From Bacillota bacterium (GTDB taxonomy: Bacteria; Bacillota; Sulfobacillia; Sulfobacillales; JAIMBI01): a stretch of DNA of 47,736 nucleotides. The stretch lies in assembly GCA_021846505.1 (NCBI GenBank), contig JAJZWV010000022.1, positions 1 through 47,736 of the forward strand. The letters run 5' to 3'. Shown one piece after another: positions 1 through 8,127 of this stretch. The notes under the pieces were generated by a model. It searched no databases. It was given only the letters and a program-made list of their open reading frames with translations, and was not told where the DNA came from. The number at the start of each line of letters is the position of its first letter. Position 1 is the stretch's first letter. Both the position numbers and the translations under genes were made by a program.

Positions 1-20
1 ATTATAGGGGTGCCGATGGA

Positions 21-724
21 TTATGGGCGGGCAAAAGGCGGCATCCACACATACATATGGCGGGGCGTCACCCAGTAGATCGCGGCGCTGGTCACCGTGA
101 CCATCCTTTCAGCCGGCCCGGCAGTCACATGCCCCTGAAACTGGCCGGCCGCGCTCGGCCACCCCACCCGGACCACGTGGGATGGGCCCGAGCCACTTTG
201 CAGCACCACCCATTCAAGCCCCGGCGTCAGCGTCGCGCCGGCGGGCAGCGAGAGGGACACGCCGGGGCCCCGCCCGCGCGCACCAGCGACACCGTGGCCA
301 GCCCGAACAGAAAGTTGCTGACAGTGATGGCCGCCCCGCCGCTCCCTCTCGCGGAGACGACTCCAAATATGTCGGGCCCCACCACCGCTTCGGGTGTCCC
401 CATGGCATAGGCGGCGGCCCACAGCACCTCTTAGTCGCTCGGATCCAAGCGCCGAATCCAAGGGGGAGGCTGGCGTCCCGCCCCCGCAAGGATTTTTCGG
501 GTCCGCGCCTCCACCTGCCGCTCGAGGAAGTCCGGCCGCGGCGGGTCATCCGGAAACCGCGCGCTGCCTGGCGCCAACAGCGCGCGCCACGTGCTGTGCC
601 CCGTCTTCCGCCGCTCCCAGATGGATGCCGCGCTGCGCCAGCGCATCGGCCCACTGCATCATGGCGCGCGCCAGCCAGCCTGGCGCGCGGGCCCGTGCTC
701 GAACTGCGCCGGCGCCTGCTTCAT
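21..724 (-). pseudogene. decayed gene remnant, unknown function
   Basis: On the reverse strand an ATG at 724 opens a frame that is broken by TGA at 659-661 and by TAA at 431-433. It continues in the same frame to about 290 and then appears to shift into the frame that ends at 21. The pieces join into protein-like sequence, including PDFLERQVEARTRKIL, the hydrophobic AAYAMGTPEAVVGPD stretch and a beta-rich tail ending WMPPFARP. Codon composition in each piece looks coding. I do not recognise the family. Two in-frame stops plus a frameshift argue for an eroded gene rather than recoding. The ATG overlaps the stop of an upstream fragment (ATGA), the trace of an old operon. Confidence 0.45.
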
Positions 725-880
725 GGGTCGCCTCCCCCCTCGCGCTCTCTCACCGGCTGCCGGCGCGCCAGATGCCCCAGCGCATCATCTTCGGACAGGC
801 ATCGCGGCCAGCCTTCAGCCAGTTGCCGCCGACTCGCCCAGCCGGTATCATCCCGGCAGACTTCTGAATGAGCTCTAAAG
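721..880 (-). pseudogene. C-terminal gene fragment
   Basis: A short reverse frame ends with TGA at 721-723, overlapping the ATG of the following remnant as ATGA. Its last residues (LAEGWPRCLSEDDALGHLA and then an arginine-rich end) look like a real protein tail. No ribosome binding site or convincing start is visible, and the open frame runs back under the acetyltransferase gene on the other strand. I read it as the end of a lost gene. It may equally be chance. Confidence 0.25.
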
Positions 881-928
881 ATGCCCCGTGTCCCATTCCC
901 CCAGAGGCCGTGAGAGGAAGGTGGCCCG

Positions 929-1453
929 ATGCCGATCTTGCAGGATGGCACCGTGCGGCTGCGCCCGGTGGCGCTGCCAGACGACATCGACGTGGCGTGG
1001 CCCTGGTACCAGGATGAGGAAACGCTGGCGCTGTCCCAGCGGCCCGGCACCGAGGCGATGTCCCGCAGCCGGGTGGAGCGCATGTATCAGATCCAATCCG
1101 CCCGCGGAGAATTTTACCTGATTGAGGTGGCCGACCCGGAAGCGGCTGGCGGCTGGCGGCCGGTCGGCGACGTGATGCTGGCGCCGGACACGCTGCCCAT
1201 CGTGATTGGAGAGCCCAGTGCCCGGCGGCGCGGCATCGGCCGGCGCGTGCTGGCCCTCCTGATTGCCCGCGCCCAGGAGCTGGGCTGGGCGGAGCTGCAG
1301 GCCAAGCAAATCTGGGCCCACAACCTGGGCAGCCGCCGCCTGTTTCAGTCGGCGGGCTTCGAGCAAGCCGCCGCCGCCGCTGACGAAGGCGGCCTGCCCT
1401 ATGAGCGCTATCGGCTGGATTTGCGCCGCCCGCTTAAAACTCCTGAAGCTTAA
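929..1453 (+). CDS. GNAT-family N-acetyltransferase
   Basis: A 174-aa protein with the GNAT fold. The acetyl-CoA pyrophosphate-binding loop is seen as ARRRGIGRRVLALL around residues 98-111, and the C-terminal NLGSRRLFQSAGF motif lies at about 132-144. The N-terminus (TVRLRPVALPDD) is typical of the RimJ/RimL-like branch, which acetylates amino groups of proteins or small molecules in the cytoplasm. The start is the ATG at 929, preceded by a GAGGAAGG ribosome site. The gene stands alone and its end overlaps the convergent aldo/keto reductase by 20 bases. The substrate cannot be deduced. Confidence 0.85.
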   Translation: MPILQDGTVRLRPVALPDDIDVAWPWYQDEETLALSQRPGTEAMSRSRVERMYQIQSARGEFYLIEVADPEAAGGWRPVGDVMLAPDTLPIVIGEPSARRRGIGRRVLALLIARAQELGWAELQAKQIWAHNLGSRRLFQSAGFEQAAAAADEGGLPYERYRLDLRRPLKTPEA

Positions 1454-2279
1454 TATCCTCGCCGCCGGCCGGAAAGGCGCGGTCCAGCCGCTCCAAGTCT
1501 TGGGCGGACAGCGTCAGCTGAAGCGCCGCTGCGTTTTCGGCCAGGTGGGCGGAGCTGGCGGCCTTGGCCACCGCCACCCACTGGGCGGCTTGCGGGCGGA
1601 CCGTCCACGCCAGCGCCACGGCCGCCGGCGACACGCCGTGCGCCTGAGCGATTTGGGTCAGCGTTTCCTGCACGGGCACATCCGGCCCCATCACATGCCG
1701 CAGGGGGCTGTATGCCATGAGCGTGGTGCCCAGGCGCGCCGCCGCGGCCGCCAGGGACACCTCGGGCTCGCGCGTGGCGATTCCGTACCGCACTTGGTTG
1801 GCAAACACGCGGCCCCCGGTGAGCCGGTGCGCCTCCTCCATCAGCGGCGCCGGAAAATTGCTCACGCCGATATGGCGCGCCAGGCCCCGCTCCAGCCCAT
1901 CAGCCAGGCCCGCCATGGCTTCCGCCAGCGGCACCTCGCGCGCGGGCCAGTGAAGCAGATACAAATCGACCCAGTCGGTTCCCAGGCGCCGGAGCGATTG
2001 GTCCAAGCTTTTGAGCACCTCGGCTCGCCTCGCGTGGGAGGGCCACACTTTAGTGGTAATGAAGACCTGAGAGCGGCAGTCGGCGACGGCATCCCGGACG
2101 ATTTCCTCCGAGCGGCCCTCGGCATACGCCTCAGCGGTGTCAATCAGGGTGAGGCCGGCTTCGATGCCGGCGCGCAGTGCATCCACCTCGCGGGTGCGCT
2201 GCGCGGCATCTTCCCCCATGCGCCAGGTGCCCTGCCCTAGCGGCGGCACGCTGGCTCCACTGATGGTGATCCAGTCCAT
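1434..2279 (-). CDS. aldo/keto reductase
   Basis: A 281-aa NAD(P)H-dependent oxidoreductase of the AKR family (TIM barrel). The catalytic tetrad is visible: Asp47 in LIDTAEAY, Tyr52, Lys77 in ITTKVWP and His110 in LLHWP. A cofactor-binding SxxR-like region lies near the C-terminus. The start ATG at 2279 follows AGGAGGA at good spacing. An open frame extends 15 codons further upstream, but without a ribosome site. It is a single gene convergent with the acetyltransferase. Such enzymes reduce small aldehydes and ketones; the real substrate is unknown. Confidence 0.88.
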   Translation of the reverse strand: MDWITISGASVPPLGQGTWRMGEDAAQRTREVDALRAGIEAGLTLIDTAEAYAEGRSEEIVRDAVADCRSQVFITTKVWPSHARRAEVLKSLDQSLRRLGTDWVDLYLLHWPAREVPLAEAMAGLADGLERGLARHIGVSNFPAPLMEEAHRLTGGRVFANQVRYGIATREPEVSLAAAAARLGTTLMAYSPLRHVMGPDVPVQETLTQIAQAHGVSPAAVALAWTVRPQAAQWVAVAKAASSAHLAENAAALQLTLSAQDLERLDRAFPAGGEDIKLQEF

Positions 2280-2335
2280 GTTTGTCCTCCTCCTCGCCTG
2301 GGCGCGCCCAGGCGAGCTTAGCACGGGCGCGGCCG

Positions 2336-2575
2336 TCAGTCATAGACGCGATACAGCCACCACTGGCGCTTCGCCAAATCCGAGGCCACCTCAAACACCC
2401 CGCCTCCCTCCACCCCCACCCGAAAAAACCAGCAGGGGCTTTCGCCAGCCCACCAAGCACCTTGGTCCTGCCACTGCTCCAAAATATGAGCTACGCGGTG
2501 CCACTGGCGGCGCCAGCGGAAGCGCTGTGGCTTCCCCGCCACCACCGCGACCTGAATGGCCTGCCAGCGGCTCAT
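2336..2575 (-). CDS. DUF6504-like small protein of the SOS pair
   Basis: A 79-aa protein starting MSRWQAIQVAVVAGKPQ with the core FRWRRQWHRVAHILEQW and the end WWLYRVYD. This pattern matches my memory of the DUF6504 family, which in Gram-positive genomes sits beside or is fused to ImuB-type Y-family polymerases. The ATG at 2575 overlaps the TGA of the ImuB-like gene by four bases (ATGA), so the two are translationally coupled and share the LexA-controlled promoter. Function is unknown; its place suggests a role in mutagenic translesion synthesis. Confidence 0.7.
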   Translation of the reverse strand: MSRWQAIQVAVVAGKPQRFRWRRQWHRVAHILEQWQDQGAWWAGESPCWFFRVGVEGGGVFEVASDLAKRQWWLYRVYD

Positions 2576-3666
2576 TGCGCAGCTACCCGCCACGGATCCC
2601 ACATGGCCAGCCGCCGCTCCCGCACCGACTCCCACCGATCCAGCGAAGACGACGACGAAGCAGCAGAAGACGCGGCCGCAGAGGCAGCGGCCCGGACTGC
2701 GGTGCTTCCCCACCAGTGCCGCTGAGGGTCGGGGGCGGCCTCCAACGCGTCCACTTCAATCGCCACCCGCACTGGCGGGCCTGCGCTGGGCGGCACCAGG
2801 CTCAGGAGGCGCAGCCGCAGCGCGGCCGCCTCTTGGGTGCCCATGGGCCACTGCCGGCGCCACACGCAGGGGGGAGCCGACTCTGGCTCCCAGATAATGC
2901 GGAGCCCCTTGGCGACCCATTTCCCGGACCGCAGGACGGTCGCCAGCTCCTGAGCGAGCTCTCCCCACAAGGGCTGGAGCCCAACAAACAGCGGCTCAGC
3001 CCAGCGGCGCTCCACCCTCAGCAGCGGTGGGGCCGGAGCGGAGGGCAGCGGCACCCGCGCCAGGCGCTCCGCCAGTCCCGGCACCTCACCCACCCGCGCC
3101 CAGTGAAACTGCCGCCAGCGGGCGCGGTCGGCCAGGGAAGCCGGCACGGCACTCAGCGGAAAGCTGGCCCAAGCCGCCGCCGTTTGCTCAGGGGGCGCCA
3201 CCCAGCAGCACCCCGCCGCAGCCCCCTCTCCCCACACCCGCAGTCCCAGCGCCTCACCGGCACGCGCCACCCAGCCGGCCAGCAGGGGGTGCGCCGCCAC
3301 GCCCCCGCGGATCCACCCCGCCGCCGCCGGAACCAGCATGCCCGCCAGCGCCTGCCAATCCCGAGCGGTGGGCACACTAACTTCCAGCCAGCCGCGGCGC
3401 ACATCCGGAAGCGCCCAGCGCCCGCCCCACTGCGCCAGGCAGCGGCCAACTTCCCGCTGGCTCTCCCGATACAGCTCCGCCTGCCAGTCGCAGGGCTGGG
3501 CAGCCGGCGCGTGCCAGCGCAGCTCCGATGCGGGCATCGCCCAGCGGACGCCCTGCTCCCACAGCGGCAGCGACGCGTCAAACACCTTCCCGCCGCGCAG
3601 CACCACATACTCGGCCGCGGGCAGTTCGGGAGCAGCCACCTGGCGCAGCTCAAATGCGACAAACAT
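2572..3666 (-). CDS. ImuB-like degenerate Y-family DNA polymerase
   Basis: A 364-aa protein whose architecture follows ImuB: an N-terminal palm/fingers remnant with GVRWAMPASELRW near residue 40 (compare the GVRxGM motif of Y-family enzymes), a helix-hairpin-like stretch near 190 (FPLSAVPASLADR), and a little-finger-like domain from about 210 to 315. I see no paired acidic catalytic residues, so it is probably a non-catalytic clamp-binding partner, as ImuB is. The C-terminal tail is rich in Ala and Ser. The start ATG at 3666 has a GGAGGTGG site, itself just downstream of a LexA box. Neither imuA nor dnaE2 is nearby. The family assignment is by pattern only. Confidence 0.6.
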   Translation of the reverse strand: MFVAFELRQVAAPELPAAEYVVLRGGKVFDASLPLWEQGVRWAMPASELRWHAPAAQPCDWQAELYRESQREVGRCLAQWGGRWALPDVRRGWLEVSVPTARDWQALAGMLVPAAAGWIRGGVAAHPLLAGWVARAGEALGLRVWGEGAAAGCCWVAPPEQTAAAWASFPLSAVPASLADRARWRQFHWARVGEVPGLAERLARVPLPSAPAPPLLRVERRWAEPLFVGLQPLWGELAQELATVLRSGKWVAKGLRIIWEPESAPPCVWRRQWPMGTQEAAALRLRLLSLVPPSAGPPVRVAIEVDALEAAPDPQRHWWGSTAVRAAASAAASSAASSSSSLDRWESVRERRLAMWDPWRVAAQ

Positions 3667-3679
3667 GCTACCACCTCCA

Positions 3680-3691
3680 GAACATATGTTC
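3680..3691. promoter_or_regulatory. LexA (SOS) box
   Basis: GAACATATGTTC is a perfect 12-bp palindrome matching the GAACnnnnGTTC LexA/DinR box of Gram-positive bacteria. It lies directly upstream of the GGAGGTGG ribosome site of the ImuB-like gene, and a TATCAT -10 candidate (reverse strand, 3701-3696) sits just before it. Repressor bound here would block the transcription start. Confidence 0.88.
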
Positions 3692-3790
3692 TACCATGAT
3701 AGCGCAGCGCATCCTTCACGGGAAGCCCCGGGAGCAGCGTGAGCAGAAATTTCGGGCAGCCGGGGCCGCGGCCAGATGAGGCGTGGGTCC

Positions 3791-4570
3791 CTAAGAATCC
3801 CGCGGCCGCGACCGCTCGGCCCAAAAAGCCGCCAAGCCAGCCCGTGAGTCATCCGACAGGGCCACCATGCCCACCATTTCTCGCAGATACTGCATCTGCT
3901 CGGACGCCGGCAGGCTGGGAAACACGCCCGCGGCCTCCTTGCCCATGCGCAGGATAAAAGCACTGGAGCGGGCCAGGCGCTCGCAGTAGGCCAAGCTGCC
4001 GGCGTCCAGCTCTTCATGCGGCAGCACCCGGTTGACAAAGCCCCAGCGCTCAGCTGTGGCCACATCCAGCCGATCTCCGCTCCACGCCAGCTCCAGCGTG
4101 CGCCGGCGCCCTAGGTGCCGCGAAATAGGGGCCATCACCACCATGGGAAAGAGGCCCACCTGAATCTCCGGCAACCCAAATACCGTGTTGTCGGCCGCCA
4201 CCACCAAGTCCGCCCCGGCCGCCAGTCCCATCCCGCCCGCCAGCGTGTAGCCAAACACCGCCGCCACGATTGGCTTCGGGCACCGCTCCATCGCCTCGAT
4301 GAGGTGCGCCATCCCGCCAAAGTACCGGCGGACCGCTTCCACACCCACCAGCGCCTGCACCTCTTTCAAATCGGCGCCTGCGCAAAAGGCCCGGTTCCCT
4401 GCGGCCGTGAGCCGCACCACCGCGGCCTCGCTGTCCTCGCCCACTTCGCCCAGCCGGTCGCAGAGCTCCTCAATCACGGCCGTGTTCAGCGCATTGGACG
4501 CCGCCGGCCGGTTCAGGCGGAGCGTGGCCACTCGCCCCGCCCGCTCCACCAGCACCCCCGACTCAATCAA
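3791..4570 (-). CDS. enoyl-CoA hydratase/isomerase family protein
   Basis: A crotonase-fold protein of about 259 aa. Seen are the N-terminal VATLRLNRPAASNALN, the oxyanion-hole segments AFCAGADLKEV and YTLAGGMGLAAGADLV, and a catalytic-type Glu in GLPEIQVGLFP. In the yng/liu operons this position is held by methylglutaconyl-CoA hydratase. The likely start is TTG at 4570, which overlaps the stop of the preceding lyase gene (TTGA) and is preceded by GGAGGG with 9-base spacing. An alternative GTG lies at 4555. It is the last gene of the acyl-CoA operon. Confidence 0.85.
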   Translation of the reverse strand: MIESGVLVERAGRVATLRLNRPAASNALNTAVIEELCDRLGEVGEDSEAAVVRLTAAGNRAFCAGADLKEVQALVGVEAVRRYFGGMAHLIEAMERCPKPIVAAVFGYTLAGGMGLAAGADLVVAADNTVFGLPEIQVGLFPMVVMAPISRHLGRRRTLELAWSGDRLDVATAERWGFVNRVLPHEELDAGSLAYCERLARSSAFILRMGKEAAGVFPSLPASEQMQYLREMVGMVALSDDSRAGLAAFWAERSRPRDS

Positions 4571-5502
4571 CGCACGTAGCCCTCCGGCCCCACCGGCACC
4601 ATGCGGCCCCGCGCGTGCCGGACACGCGAGGGCAGCGGGTGGCCCAGCCACTCCTCCAGCCGATCGCCCAGCTGCAGCAGCGCGTCTAAGTTAATCCCGG
4701 TGGCCACGCCCGACTCCTCCAGCATGTACACCGCATCTTCGGTGGCCAGATTGCCGCCCGCGCCGGGCGAGAACGGCGAGCCGCCGATGCCACCCAGCGC
4801 GGTGTCAAACAGGATGATGCCTACGTCGATTGCCGCCAGCATGTTGACCAGCGCCGTCCCGCGGTTGTCGTGAAAGTGGCCGCCCAAATTCAAGCCGGGG
4901 ATGTCTTGGCGCAGCTGGCTGAAGATCGCCTGCACCTTTTTCGGGTTGGCCACCCCGACGGTGTCGCCCAGCGTAATCTCGCGCACGCCCATTCCAAACA
5001 GCCGGTAGGCCAGGTCCACCACGACCGATGTGGGCACTTCACCTTCGTACGGGCAGCCAAAGGACGTCACAATCACGGCCGTCGGCGGCACATGGTGCGC
5101 GCGCGACATGTCGCACACCTTCTGCAGCTCCTGGAGGGAGTCGGTAATGCTGCGGTGCACGTTTTTCCAATTGTGCGTCTCGCTCGCCGACAGAAACACG
5201 GTGATTTCGTCAGGGTTCATCGTAACCGCGCGCTCGGCTCCCTTGATGTTGGGCACCAGGACGGCGTAGCGGCAGTACGCCCGCCGCGTCAGGTTGGCCA
5301 TGACGGCTTCCGCATCCGCCAGCTGCGGCACAAGCTTGGGGTGCACCACGGACACAGCCTCAATGCGCGACACCCCGGCGCGCGCCAAGCCATCAATGAG
5401 CTCCAGCTTCTGCTCCGTCGACACCGTCACTGGTTCCGACTGCAGTCCATCCCGGGGGGACACGTCGCGCAGCACCACCCGATCCGGCAGTCGCATCGCC
5501 AT
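4567..5502 (-). CDS. HMG-CoA lyase-like protein (YngG/MvaB type)
   Basis: A 311-aa TIM-barrel lyase of the DRE-TIM superfamily. The N-terminal VVLRDVSPRDGLQSE (residues 9-23) holds the metal- and substrate-binding RD pair, and GHFHDNRG at 208-215 carries the metal-binding histidines. HMG-CoA lyase splits HMG-CoA into acetyl-CoA and acetoacetate, the last step of leucine breakdown. Odd: the loop that carries the catalytic cysteine in this family (GGCPxxPGAxGN) reads GGSPFSPGAGGN, so Ser242 replaces Cys. It may act differently or on another acyl-CoA. The start is ATG at 5502 or 5496; the region before it is a 9-bp tandem repeat open in frame up to the carboxylase stop. Confidence 0.8.
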   Translation of the reverse strand: MAMRLPDRVVLRDVSPRDGLQSEPVTVSTEQKLELIDGLARAGVSRIEAVSVVHPKLVPQLADAEAVMANLTRRAYCRYAVLVPNIKGAERAVTMNPDEITVFLSASETHNWKNVHRSITDSLQELQKVCDMSRAHHVPPTAVIVTSFGCPYEGEVPTSVVVDLAYRLFGMGVREITLGDTVGVANPKKVQAIFSQLRQDIPGLNLGGHFHDNRGTALVNMLAAIDVGIILFDTALGGIGGSPFSPGAGGNLATEDAVYMLEESGVATGINLDALLQLGDRLEEWLGHPLPSRVRHARGRMVPVGPEGYVR

Positions 5503-5547
5503 CGCCTCTTTCGCTTCTTTCGCTTCTTTCGCTTCTTTCGCTTCTTC
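5503..5547 (-). repeat. 9-bp tandem repeat before lyase start
   Basis: Five copies of GCGAAAGAA (three perfect, the outer two with one change) run directly up to the lyase ATG, followed upstream by a GAA-rich stretch to about 5570. The whole 87-bp gap between the carboxylase TAG (5590-5592) and the ATG is free of stops in the shared frame. It would encode an acidic and Glu-Ala-Lys linker. It may serve as a purine-rich ribosome-loading region. Confidence 0.85.
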
Positions 5548-5589
5548 TACTGCTTCTTCTTCTTCTTCATCGTTGTCGGCCGGCGACGC

Positions 5590-7131
5590 CTACACCGGAG
5601 TGACCGGATGGCGCCGCCGGCTGAAGCTGCGGTCCTTGCCGCGATACCGCTCAAAGCGGCGCACCAGCTCCGGGCGCAGCGCCGCCGGCTCCACCAAATC
5701 GTCCACCACCAGCTCGGCCGCCAAGCGCAGCACGTCAATGTCCGCCCGATACTCCGCCTGCTGCTCGGCCACAAACTGGGCGCGCGCCTCGCCCTCCAGC
5801 TCCTGAATGCGATTAAAGTACACCGCGTTGACTGCCGCCTCCGGCCCCATGACCGCAATTTGCGCCGTGGGAAGCGCCAGCACCGCGTCCGAGCCGAACG
5901 CGGGCCCGGCCATGGCATACAGCCCAGCCCCATAAGCCTTGCGCAGCACGACGCAAATTTTGGGCACGGTTGCCTCCGACACGGCCGCCACCAACTTGGC
6001 GCCATGGCGGATGATGCCGGCCCGCTCCACCGTGGTTCCAATCATAAACCCGGGCACGTCCGCCAAAAACAGCAAGGGCACATTAAAAGCGTCGCACAAA
6101 TTAATAAATCGGGCGGCCTTGTCCGACGAATCGACAAACAGCACGCCGCCCTTAACTTTGGACTGGTTGGCTACGATGCCGATGGGGTGGCCGTCGAGGC
6201 GCGCGAACCCAATCACCAGCTCGGCCGCCCACAGCGGCTTCAGCTCAAAAAACGAGTCGGCATCCACCAGACCGGCAATCACGCGCTTGACGTCGAAGGG
6301 GACGTTTTGGTTGGCGGGAATCGCCCGCGCCCAGTCCAGCGGCTCGGCATCCCGCGCCGCCGCGCGCGGCGGCGCTTCCTCAAAGTTGTCGGGCACGTAG
6401 GCCAGGTACTCGCGGCCCCACCGAATCGCCGTGGGCTCGTCGGGCGCCAGCAAGTCGCCGGTGCCGCTCACCGTGCAGTGCATGCGGGCCCCGCCCATCT
6501 CTTCCAAGGTGACTTGTTCGCCAATGACCATCTCCGCCATGCGCGGCGAGCCCAGATACATCGAGGCATTCTGGTCCACCATGACCACGACGTCGCAGAA
6601 CGCCGGGATATAAGCTCCACCCGCAGCGGAGGGGCCAAACAGCAGGCAAATCTGAGGGACGCGCCCCGACAGCTTCACCTCGTTGTAGAAGATGCGGCCC
6701 GCGCCCCGCCGCCCCGGGAACATCTCCACCTGATCCGTGATGCGAGCGCCGGCCGAATCCACCAAGTAGAAAATCGGGCACTGATAGCGCTCGGCCTGCT
6801 CCTGTACTCGGAGAATTTTCTCGACCGTGCGCGCGCCCCACGACCCGGCCTTCACCGTGGGGTCGTTGGCCATCACCACCACCCGCCGCCCCTCGATGGT
6901 GCCGGTCACGGTCACCACGCCGTCTGCGGCCAATTCCTCGGCCAAGGCGTTGGCAAACACGCCGTCCTCCACATAGCCCGGATCCAGGAGCAGGCGGAGT
7001 CGCTCGCGCACCGACAGCTTGTGCGCGGCGGCCAGCCGCTCGTGGTAGCGGGGTGGCCCCCCAGCCTCGGCCTGGGCCCGCCGCTGCTTCAATTCGTTGG
7101 CATCCATCGCTCGGCATCGCTCCATCTCCAC
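5590..7131 (-). CDS. acyl-CoA carboxylase, carboxyltransferase (beta) subunit
   Basis: A 513-aa crotonase-superfamily carboxyltransferase that moves CO2 from carboxybiotin onto an acyl-CoA (methylcrotonyl-, propionyl- or related CoA). Visible hallmarks are the N-terminal domain with DSAGARITDQVEMF and FGPSAAGGAYIPAFCD, the second domain with FLADVPGFMIGTTVERAGI, and VLRKAYGAGLYAM. The length is normal. The exact start is uncertain: GTG 7131, ATG 7125 and ATG 7107 are all in frame and none has an ideal ribosome site. It lies between the biotin carrier and the lyase, as in Bacillus yng (YngE). No biotin carboxylase subunit is encoded nearby. Confidence 0.9.
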   Translation of the reverse strand: MEMERCRAMDANELKQRRAQAEAGGPPRYHERLAAAHKLSVRERLRLLLDPGYVEDGVFANALAEELAADGVVTVTGTIEGRRVVVMANDPTVKAGSWGARTVEKILRVQEQAERYQCPIFYLVDSAGARITDQVEMFPGRRGAGRIFYNEVKLSGRVPQICLLFGPSAAGGAYIPAFCDVVVMVDQNASMYLGSPRMAEMVIGEQVTLEEMGGARMHCTVSGTGDLLAPDEPTAIRWGREYLAYVPDNFEEAPPRAAARDAEPLDWARAIPANQNVPFDVKRVIAGLVDADSFFELKPLWAAELVIGFARLDGHPIGIVANQSKVKGGVLFVDSSDKAARFINLCDAFNVPLLFLADVPGFMIGTTVERAGIIRHGAKLVAAVSEATVPKICVVLRKAYGAGLYAMAGPAFGSDAVLALPTAQIAVMGPEAAVNAVYFNRIQELEGEARAQFVAEQQAEYRADIDVLRLAAELVVDDLVEPAALRPELVRRFERYRGKDRSFSRRRHPVTPV

Positions 7132-7204
7132 TAATTGAACGAGTCCCTCGCCGCCAGCTCCCTCTTCCTCTTCCTCGATCCTTGCCCGTCTGCCGCAGCC
7201 AGCC

Positions 7205-7420
7205 CTAGGAATCCAGGATCACCAGCGGGTCGCCCTCGTTGACAAACGCCCCTTCCACCGCCAGCACCTCGCGCACGGTCCCGGCCACCTCGGCCTCTAC
7301 GGGAATCTCCATCTTCATGGACTCCAGGCGAACCACTTCTTGGCCCGCCTCCACCCGATCGCCCACCGCCACTAGCATCTTGAACACGGTGCCCGCCAAG
7401 CTGGCCTGCACTGCCGTCAT
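7205..7420 (-). CDS. stand-alone biotin carrier (biotinyl-domain) protein
   Basis: A 71-aa protein that is a single biotinyl domain. The acceptor lysine is Lys36 in ESMKMEIPVEAEVAG, and the hammerhead fold repeats are clear (GTVFKMLVAVGDRV and GTVREVLAVEGAFV). It should shuttle carboxybiotin between a biotin carboxylase and the carboxyltransferase encoded next to it. Size and context match Bacillus YngHB. The start ATG at 7420 follows GGGGAGG at 9 bases. The lack of a carboxylase partner in the operon means one must be supplied from elsewhere. Confidence 0.92.
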   Translation of the reverse strand: MTAVQASLAGTVFKMLVAVGDRVEAGQEVVRLESMKMEIPVEAEVAGTVREVLAVEGAFVNEGDPLVILDS

Positions 7421-7446
7421 CCCGCTGCGCCTCCCCTATTCCAAAA

Positions 7447-8127
7447 TTATCTGCGGAGCCCGTCCCGGGCAGGCCCCAAATGCCAGCATCCCCCCGGGAA
7501 GCGGCCCGGAGTCCACTCGCCCTGGCGCCACCACCCGTCAAACAGCCGGGCACTTTTCACAGCGCCGCGCTCGCCGGCGGGCTTTGTCCCAGGGTCCCAG
7601 ACATCGTCGGGCGCCACCCGGCGGTAGGCGCCCAGCAAAGCGTCGGCCGCAGCCCACCTCCGCCGGCCATCGGTCAGGCAGCCGGAAGCCTTGGGATCGG
7701 CATACAGCTCCGGGCCGGTGCCAAACGGGTCGCCCTGCAGCCAGGCCGCGGCGCCCAGCACAAAAGCCAGCGGACCCTCACCGCCGCGCCCGGCGGCCCC
7801 GAGCTCTGCGGTTCCCACGATGGCCGCCCACACCGCCCGATGAGAAAACACCAGCACGCCCGCCGGGCGGGGCCACAGCACCGCCGGGTCCGCGGCGCGC
7901 GGGCGCCGAAAGCTCTCCGTGCCGCCTCCCGTGGCCAGCCACCCGCGGCTGCCCTGGCGCATCCACCAAATCGGGGCGCCGGCGCGCCACGCGTTGAGCC
8001 ACAGCCGCGGGTCCACCCGCGCGGCGGCAAAGGGCCGCGGCGCCAGCGGCAGCGGCTCGCCTGCGCCCTCGCGGCGGGCCGGATGACCCTCCGGAAGCGC
8101 CTCGATCCAATCCAGGAGCGTAGTCAC
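7447..8127 (-). CDS. tryptophan-rich protein of unknown function
   Basis: A 226-aa protein that I do not recognise. Its GTG start at 8127 overlaps the TGA of the acyl-CoA dehydrogenase gene (GTGA), so it is coupled and part of the operon. It is rich in Trp, Gly and Ala, with [18 protein letters not shown] near residue 55 and [11 protein letters not shown] near the C-terminus. There is no signal peptide, no clear membrane segment and no nucleotide-binding motif. It occupies the place where a biotin carboxylase gene would be expected, but is far too short to be one. Confidence 0.7.
   Translation of the reverse strand: MTTLLDWIEALPEGHPARREGAGEPLPLAPRPFAAARVDPRLWLNAWRAGAPIWWMRQGSRGWLATGGGTESFRRPRAADPAVLWPRPAGVLVFSHRAVWAAIVGTAELGAAGRGGEGPLAFVLGAAAWLQGDPFGTGPELYADPKASGCLTDGRRRWAAADALLGAYRRVAPDDVWDPGTKPAGERGAVKSARLFDGWWRQGEWTPGRFPGGCWHLGPARDGLRR

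Noticed and set aside
659-661. TGA inside the first remnant as a second selenocysteine codon
   Set aside because: The same gene also has a TAA and a frameshift, no redox motif surrounds the TGA, and no clean hairpin follows it. Decay is the simpler reading.
4870-7134. Very long forward open frame opposite the acyl-CoA operon (754 codons)
   Set aside because: It is antisense to genes with clear domains, lacks a ribosome site and has a low-complexity His/Arg/Gln composition. High GC leaves antisense frames open. Similar frames at 15526-17532 and 26989-29466 were rejected for the same reason.
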